Below, piece after piece: positions 7,214 through 10,291 of a DNA stretch of 10,291 bases. Source of the stretch: Pseudomonadota bacterium (GTDB lineage: Bacteria; Pseudomonadota; Alphaproteobacteria; Rhizobiales; Beijerinckiaceae); contig JAEWKP010000312.1 in NCBI GenBank assembly GCA_023393655.1, positions 1 through 10,291 of the forward strand, given 5' to 3'. The stretch's first letter is position 1. Each line of letters starts with the position of its first letter. Made by a program: the position numbers and the translations under genes. A model generated the notes under the pieces. The model was not told where the DNA came from. It saw nothing but the letters and a program-made list of their open reading frames with translations, and made no database searches.

Positions 7214-7269
7214 AAGAAAAGTTTAAATATAATATAGTTATTACAATTGACTGCTGTGTAAAGCCTTAT

Positions 7270-7298
7270 CTGAACAAATCGGGGCGAGATTTGTTCAG
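7270..7298. repeat. Perfect 11-bp inverted repeat
   Basis: CTGAACAAATC (7270-7280) and GATTTGTTCAG (7288-7298) are perfect inverted arms around a 7-base G-rich spacer. It sits about 50 bases past the ChrA stop and about 57 bases upstream of the candidate -35 element. With no T-run on either side it is not a standard terminator; it could be an operator or activator site for the heme operon, or an mRNA 3'-end hairpin for the ChrA transcript. Confidence 0.6.
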
Positions 7299-7348
7299 TG
7301 TTCCGTCGCCGGTGGTCTGGAGCTACGGGCCCGGCGCGCAGTTGGCGA

Positions 7349-7885
7349 TCAGATCAGCGCCAGCAGGTGCAGCCCGACGAAACAGCCGGCGCCGCCGGCG
7401 ATCAGCAGGAGCGGATTGACCGGCGTCAGCATCAGCAAGGCCGTTGAGACCAGCGCGACGCCACGGCCGAGCCAGCCGCTGTCGAGCGACTGGATCAGCA
7501 CATAGCTTGCCGCCAGGATCATCCCAGCCGCGACCGGTCGCAAGCCCTTTTCGAGGGCGCGCAGCAGGCGGGCGCCCTCGTAGCGCGACCAGATATGGGC
7601 GACCCCGTAGATCAGGACGGCGGTCGGCCCGAAGATGCCGGCGGTAGCCGCGAGCGCACCCCAGAACCCGGCGATCTGCCAGCCGATCAGCGTCGCCAGC
7701 AGCGAGCCCGGCCCCGGTGCCAGCCTGGCGATCGCGAAGGCGTCGACGAATTGCGCGGCGCTCATCCACTGGTGCACCTCGACGATCTGGCGGTGCATGT
7801 CGGCGATGGCGCTCTGGCCGCCGCCGATGGTCACCAGCGAGAGCGGCAGGAAGACGAGCAGGATGCTGAAGGGCAGGGACTGCAT
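7349..7885 (-). CDS. Short-chain chromate transporter subunit (ChrA family, second half-type)
   Basis: This 178-residue membrane protein is a single-domain member of the ChrA (CHR) family of chromate/anion transporters. GGGQSAIADMHRQIVEVHQW near the N-terminus and IARLAPGPGSLLATLIGW after it are the conserved marks of the half corresponding to the C-terminal domain of long-chain ChrA. Several hydrophobic segments follow (around FWGALAATAGIFGPTAVLIYG, MILAASYVLI, ALVSTALLMLTP and LLLIAGGAGCFVGLHLLAL). It begins 7 bases after its partner ends and is in another frame; the ribosome binding site is poor, which fits coupled translation. Short-chain ChrA proteins normally act in such pairs. Chromate efflux is the family function shown elsewhere; the natural substrate here is not established. 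Confidence 0.88.
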   Translation of the reverse strand: MQSLPFSILLVFLPLSLVTIGGGQSAIADMHRQIVEVHQWMSAAQFVDAFAIARLAPGPGSLLATLIGWQIAGFWGALAATAGIFGPTAVLIYGVAHIWSRYEGARLLRALEKGLRPVAAGMILAASYVLIQSLDSGWLGRGVALVSTALLMLTPVNPLLLIAGGAGCFVGLHLLALI

Positions 7886-7892
7886 CGATCGC

Positions 7893-8456
7893 TCAGCCGT
7901 CCCGATAGGTCATGGCGACGCTGAGCGAGCCGAAGCCGAGCACGGTCCAGAGCAGCGGCCATTTCAGGATCGCCACCGCGACGAAGGTCGCGGCCATGAT
8001 CGCGAGCGGGAAGGCTCGGCGCGGCACCCGGCGCGCGGCGGTCAGCCCCATCGCCAGCGACAGGCCGATCGCGCCCGAAGCCGCGCCGCTCAGCGCGACA
8101 TGGCTGAGTTCATAGCCGCTGAGCGAGGCGAAGGCGCTGCCGATCAGGACGATGACGAAGGCGGCGGGCACGACGATGCCGAGCCAGGAAGCGATGGCGC
8201 CGTTGCGTCCGCCGAGCTTGTAGCCGATCCAGATCGCCATGTTGGTGACGTTGACGCCGGGCAGGGCCTGCGCGACCGAGAGCCCGTTGAGGAAATCCTC
8301 CTCGCTCATCAGGCGCCGGCGCTGCACGAACTCCCGGAGCATCCAGCCGCTCAGGCCGCCGCCGAAGCTGGTCAGCCCGATCCGCGTGAAGATCAGGAAG
8401 AGTTGCGCCGCGCTCGGGCGCTCGGCCAAGGTATCGGGCATCTGATTCTGCGCCAT
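7893..8456 (-). CDS. Short-chain chromate transporter subunit (ChrA family, first half-type)
   Basis: This 187-residue membrane protein is the partner subunit, corresponding to the N-terminal half of long-chain ChrA. Conserved marks are FTRIGLTSFGGGLSGWML, followed by LNGLSVAQALPGVNVTNMAIWIG; the FGGG and ALPG elements recur as GGGQ and LAPG in the other subunit, reflecting the family's internal duplication. Hydrophobic segments include WLGIVVPAAFVIVLIGSAFASL, ASGAIGLSLAMGL and LAIMAATFVAVAILKW. About 17 hydrophilic residues precede the first helix. No clear Shine-Dalgarno is seen before ATG at 8456, so ATG at codon 6 is also possible. It lies 108 bases downstream of the EEP gene and may have its own promoter. 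The pair probably forms a heterodimeric anion transporter. Confidence 0.88.
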   Translation of the reverse strand: MAQNQMPDTLAERPSAAQLFLIFTRIGLTSFGGGLSGWMLREFVQRRRLMSEEDFLNGLSVAQALPGVNVTNMAIWIGYKLGGRNGAIASWLGIVVPAAFVIVLIGSAFASLSGYELSHVALSGAASGAIGLSLAMGLTAARRVPRRAFPLAIMAATFVAVAILKWPLLWTVLGFGSLSVAMTYRDG

Positions 8457-8564
8457 GAGATGGCTGATGAATCCAGAAAGCAGGCTTCACCGGGATTGGC
8501 CAGCGCTGAGGCGCATTGCCGGCATGAAGCCGTGCCCAGCAACGCCTCGCGCAGGCGGTGCTCC
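8457..8564. other. Spacer with distant inverted repeat
   Basis: This 108-base gap between the EEP and chromate-transporter genes holds no gene. GGCTTCA (8483-8489) and TGAAGCC (8525-8531) are perfect 7-base inverted arms 35 bases apart, with CGG/CCG able to extend the pairing. No T-run or clear promoter is visible. Confidence 0.3.
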
Positions 8565-9599
8565 CTAGCGTGTCGGAGCGTCCGACCGTCGCAAGGTGCG
8601 CTTGACGGCGCGCTTCAATTGGGCGCCGGCCTTGCGCACGAGTTCGCGATTGCTGCCCGCGCGTCCCTTGCCGCCTGGGGAGGATGCGGGCAGGGGTAGG
8701 GGCGTCTCCTTGGCATGCAAGGCTGCTTTGCCGGGGCCCGCCGACTCGGCCGGCGCGATCCTGAAATCGGGGCCGCTGACCGGTAACGCCGCCATGGCCG
8801 GATCGACGAAGGCCTTGATCGCCAGATGGTCCGAGGCGATGCGCGCGAGCGGCGTATCGTGGACCGCGACCTCCGACAGGATTTCGGGGCGGTTGGCGAT
8901 GATCCGGTCGAGCGCCAGCAAGGGCAGCCCGGCCGGGAAGCTTGGAACCGGCACGGGCATCGCGCCGAAGGCGGCATCGAGCGCGCTCAGTGCCGAGCGG
9001 CCGCCGAGGCGCCATTCGTTGAGATCGCCGAGCAGAAGGGTGGGGCGCTCGTCCCGGCTGCGCATCAGGTCGATGATCATGCGGGCCTGCTGCGAGCGTG
9101 AGCGCCTGAGCAGTCCGAGATGGGCCGCGACGATCCTGAGCGCCGCGCCGCTCTCCAGGTCGATATCGACGACCAGCGCGCCGCGCGGCTCCAGCCCCGG
9201 CAGCGAGACCTGATGGACGTCGCGCACCAGCCCCTGCCGGAACAGCACGACATTGCCGTGCCAGCCATGCGCCGCGGCATTGCTGCTTTCCACGGGAACA
9301 GGGACGAGGCCGGTCTCGTCCTTCAACCGGGCAAGGTCGAGCAGGCCGTGGCGGGCGCCGAAGCGCTTGTCGGCCTCCTGCAGGGCGATGACATCCGGCG
9401 CGATCTCGCGGATCACCTGTCCGATCCGGCCGGGATCGAAGCGGCCATCGACGCCGACGCATTTATGGACGTTGTAGGAGGCGACCAGCGTGCCCCCGGA
9501 ACGGCCGTTCTCTCCGGCCGAAACGGTGCCGGGGCGGTTGTTGCGCTGGCGCAGCGAGGCGATGATGCTGGCGGGCAGGCTCTGGTTCTTCTTCTGCAT
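8565..9599 (-). CDS. Endonuclease/exonuclease/phosphatase (EEP) family protein, YbhP-like
   Basis: This 344-residue protein has the complete metal-dependent EEP catalytic set: SYNVHK (N43), ALQEAD (E75), HGNVVLF (N116), AAHLGL (H160), GDLNEW (D192, N194) and SDHLAIKA (D257, H258). Members cleave phosphodiester or phosphomonoester bonds in nucleic acids, phospholipids or inositol phosphates. The catalytic domain ends near residue 265; about 75 further residues form a Pro/Gly/Lys/Arg-rich tail without obvious fold, part of which is encoded by a palindromic segment. The start at 9599 has GGAG only a few bases ahead, so the exact start is moderately sure. It follows a PLD/cardiolipin-synthase-like gene by 88 bases. 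E. coli has the same pairing, ybhP next to clsB, which hints at a membrane-lipid role. No signal peptide is seen. Substrate unknown. Confidence 0.88.
   Translation of the reverse strand: MQKKNQSLPASIIASLRQRNNRPGTVSAGENGRSGGTLVASYNVHKCVGVDGRFDPGRIGQVIREIAPDVIALQEADKRFGARHGLLDLARLKDETGLVPVPVESSNAAAHGWHGNVVLFRQGLVRDVHQVSLPGLEPRGALVVDIDLESGAALRIVAAHLGLLRRSRSQQARMIIDLMRSRDERPTLLLGDLNEWRLGGRSALSALDAAFGAMPVPVPSFPAGLPLLALDRIIANRPEILSEVAVHDTPLARIASDHLAIKAFVDPAMAALPVSGPDFRIAPAESAGPGKAALHAKETPLPLPASSPGGKGRAGSNRELVRKAGAQLKRAVKRTLRRSDAPTR
8653..8693. repeat. Nested palindrome inside the EEP coding tail
   Basis: CTGCCCGC (8653-8660) and GCGGGCAG (8686-8693) are perfect 8-base inverted arms; TCCC (8664-8667) and GGGA (8678-8681) nest inside. 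On the minus strand it encodes a segment around PASSPGGKGRAGS in the disordered tail. It looks like the REP-like GC palindromes common between genes in alphaproteobacteria. Chance is possible in GC-rich DNA. Confidence 0.4.
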
Positions 9600-9623
9600 C
9601 GCTCCGCCGGCTCGTGCTCCGGG

Positions 9624-9642
9624 CCCGCCTTGACGGGGCGGG
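9624..9642. other. Small intercistronic hairpin between PLD and EEP genes
   Basis: CCCGCC (9624-9629) and GGCGGG (9637-9642) form a 6-bp stem with a 7-base loop in the 88-base gap. There is no T-run on the minus strand. It may modulate the relative expression of the two genes or be incidental. Confidence 0.3.
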
Positions 9643-9687
9643 TAACGGCTTAGGCATCCATGGCGTCAGGGATATGACCGCGTCGGT

Positions 9688-10291
9688 TCACAGATAGGGC
9701 GAGCCGAGCCAGATCAGCCTGTCGATCAGACGCATGACATAGGGCCGGGCGCGCAGGCCGGCAAGCGTGACCGGGGTCGCAGTCGACATCACCGTCTCGA
9801 TCCGGCGCTCGATCGCGCGGGCGAAACCGTGGTCGAGAACCTCGAGGTCGATCTCGAAATTCAGGCGCAGCGACCGCGGGTCGAGATTGGAGGAGCCGAC
9901 ATAGGCCCAGCTGCCGTCGACGGCGAGGAGCTTGGAATGGTCGAAGGCGCCGGTCGAGCGCCAGATCCGGCAATAATTCTTCAGGATCTGGTCGAATTGC
10001 GCGGTCATCGCGCGGTCGACCAGCACGAGGTTGTTGACCGAGGGCACGACGATATCGATGTCGACGCCGCGTCGCGCCGCGGTGACGAGCGCGCTGATCA
10101 GTTCCTGGTCGGGCAGGAAATAGGGCGACATGATCTTAACCGACTGGCGCGCCACCGACAGCGCGCCCATCAACAGCTTGTGATTGGTTTCCAGATAGGA
10201 ATCCGGCCCCGTGGGCACCGCGCGTGCCAGCACAGGCATGCCGCTCCGCACGAGTTCCGGAATCTCCCAGGCCGCCCCCGCCAGTGCCTGT
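9688..10291 (-). CDS. Phospholipase D/cardiolipin synthase-like protein, C-terminal part (runs off window)
   Basis: The reading frame stays open to the right edge, so this is the last 200 or so residues of a larger protein; a GTG at 10251 is internal, not the start. Visible features are the region before the second catalytic site (SGMPVLARAVPTGPD, then IMSPYFLPDQELISAL and AARRGVDIDIVVP) and a complete HKD motif, FDHSKLLAVDGSWAYVGSSNLDPRS, with the H-x-K-x4-D residues present. This matches the C-terminal half of two-HKD cardiolipin synthases such as ClsB, which join phospholipids in the inner membrane; the first HKD would lie outside the window. The C-terminus (RPYVMRLIDRLIWLGSPYL) is short and amphipathic. 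Together with the downstream EEP gene it mirrors the E. coli clsB-ybhP pair. Another PLD-family phosphodiesterase cannot be excluded. Confidence 0.87.
   Translation of the reverse strand, partial: QALAGAAWEIPELVRSGMPVLARAVPTGPDSYLETNHKLLMGALSVARQSVKIMSPYFLPDQELISALVTAARRGVDIDIVVPSVNNLVLVDRAMTAQFDQILKNYCRIWRSTGAFDHSKLLAVDGSWAYVGSSNLDPRSLRLNFEIDLEVLDHGFARAIERRIETVMSTATPVTLAGLRARPYVMRLIDRLIWLGSPYL

Larger units (their letters stand above)
7112..7348 (-). promoter_or_regulatory. AT-rich intergenic promoter region of the heme operon
   Basis: This 237-base stretch between the chromate-transporter pair and the receptor has no gene. From 7141 to 7260 only 27 of 120 bases are G or C, in a window that is otherwise strongly GC-rich. 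It holds a candidate sigma70-type promoter, two overlapping imperfect dyads near the predicted transcript start, and a separate perfect inverted repeat nearer the ChrA gene (each listed separately). Iron- or heme-responsive control (Irr, RirA or a Fur relative) is expected for such an operon. I found no TGA-N9-TCA RirA-type box; a Fur-box-like GATAAT run begins at 7187 but is not convincing in such AT-rich DNA. Confidence 0.7.

Noticed and set aside
7349..8456. Two ChrA genes as one long-chain ChrA split by a frameshift
   Set aside because: Each has its own start, N-terminal hydrophilic lead and complete domain, separated by a stop and a 7-base gap. Paired short-chain ChrA genes are a known natural form.
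8110..9462. 450-codon minus-strand open frame across the EEP and ChrA genes
   Set aside because: It is an Arg/Ala/Pro-rich frame overlapping two well-supported genes in other frames and reading across their boundary.
10249..10251. GTG as the start of the PLD protein
   Set aside because: The frame is open to the right edge, and the residues before it fit a PLD protein interior. Only one HKD motif is present, so the gene is truncated by the window.

Overview
The window is GC-rich throughout except for one sharply AT-rich patch at about 7141-7260. The gene content (HmuR/HmuS/ChaN-type heme genes, short-chain ChrA pair, EEP plus cardiolipin-synthase-like PLD pair, DadA/PuuB-like oxidase) suggests a chromosomal segment of an alphaproteobacterium, probably Hyphomicrobiales and possibly near Bosea or Methylobacterium. 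That placement is inferred from gene content and composition, not from a marker gene.

Layout: one gene reads rightward, an FAD-dependent amine/amino-acid oxidase (95-1372). Everything from 1395 to the right edge reads leftward. In order of transcription this is: a phospholipase D/cardiolipin synthase-like protein cut by the right edge (9688 to edge); an endonuclease/exonuclease/phosphatase (EEP) protein (8565-9599); two short-chain chromate-transporter subunits 7 bases apart (7893-8456, 7349-7885); a 237-base intergenic region with the AT-rich promoter; and a four-gene heme/iron acquisition operon. The operon consists of a TonB-dependent hemoglobin/heme receptor (4850-7111), a compact HemS/HmuS-like heme-handling protein (4011-4757), a ChaN-family heme-binding protein (3134-4027) and an ABC transporter with fused permease and ATPase of the YddA/Rv1819c type (1395-3137).

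The heme operon is tightly packed: hmuS-like and chaN overlap by 17 bases, and chaN and the ABC gene share an ATGA stop/start. The likely route is heme or hemoprotein uptake across the outer membrane by the receptor, with HmuS and ChaN handling heme inside the cell. No HmuTUV-type periplasmic binding protein, permease and ATPase set is visible. An exporter-fold ABC transporter sits in that position instead. Its gene carries a single in-frame TGA exactly where the family usually has tryptophan, so it is a fresh pseudogene, a sequencing error or a readthrough case. This ABC gene, its context and the promoter island are the most interesting points here.

I saw no tRNA, rRNA, CRISPR array, transposase or insertion-sequence ends.
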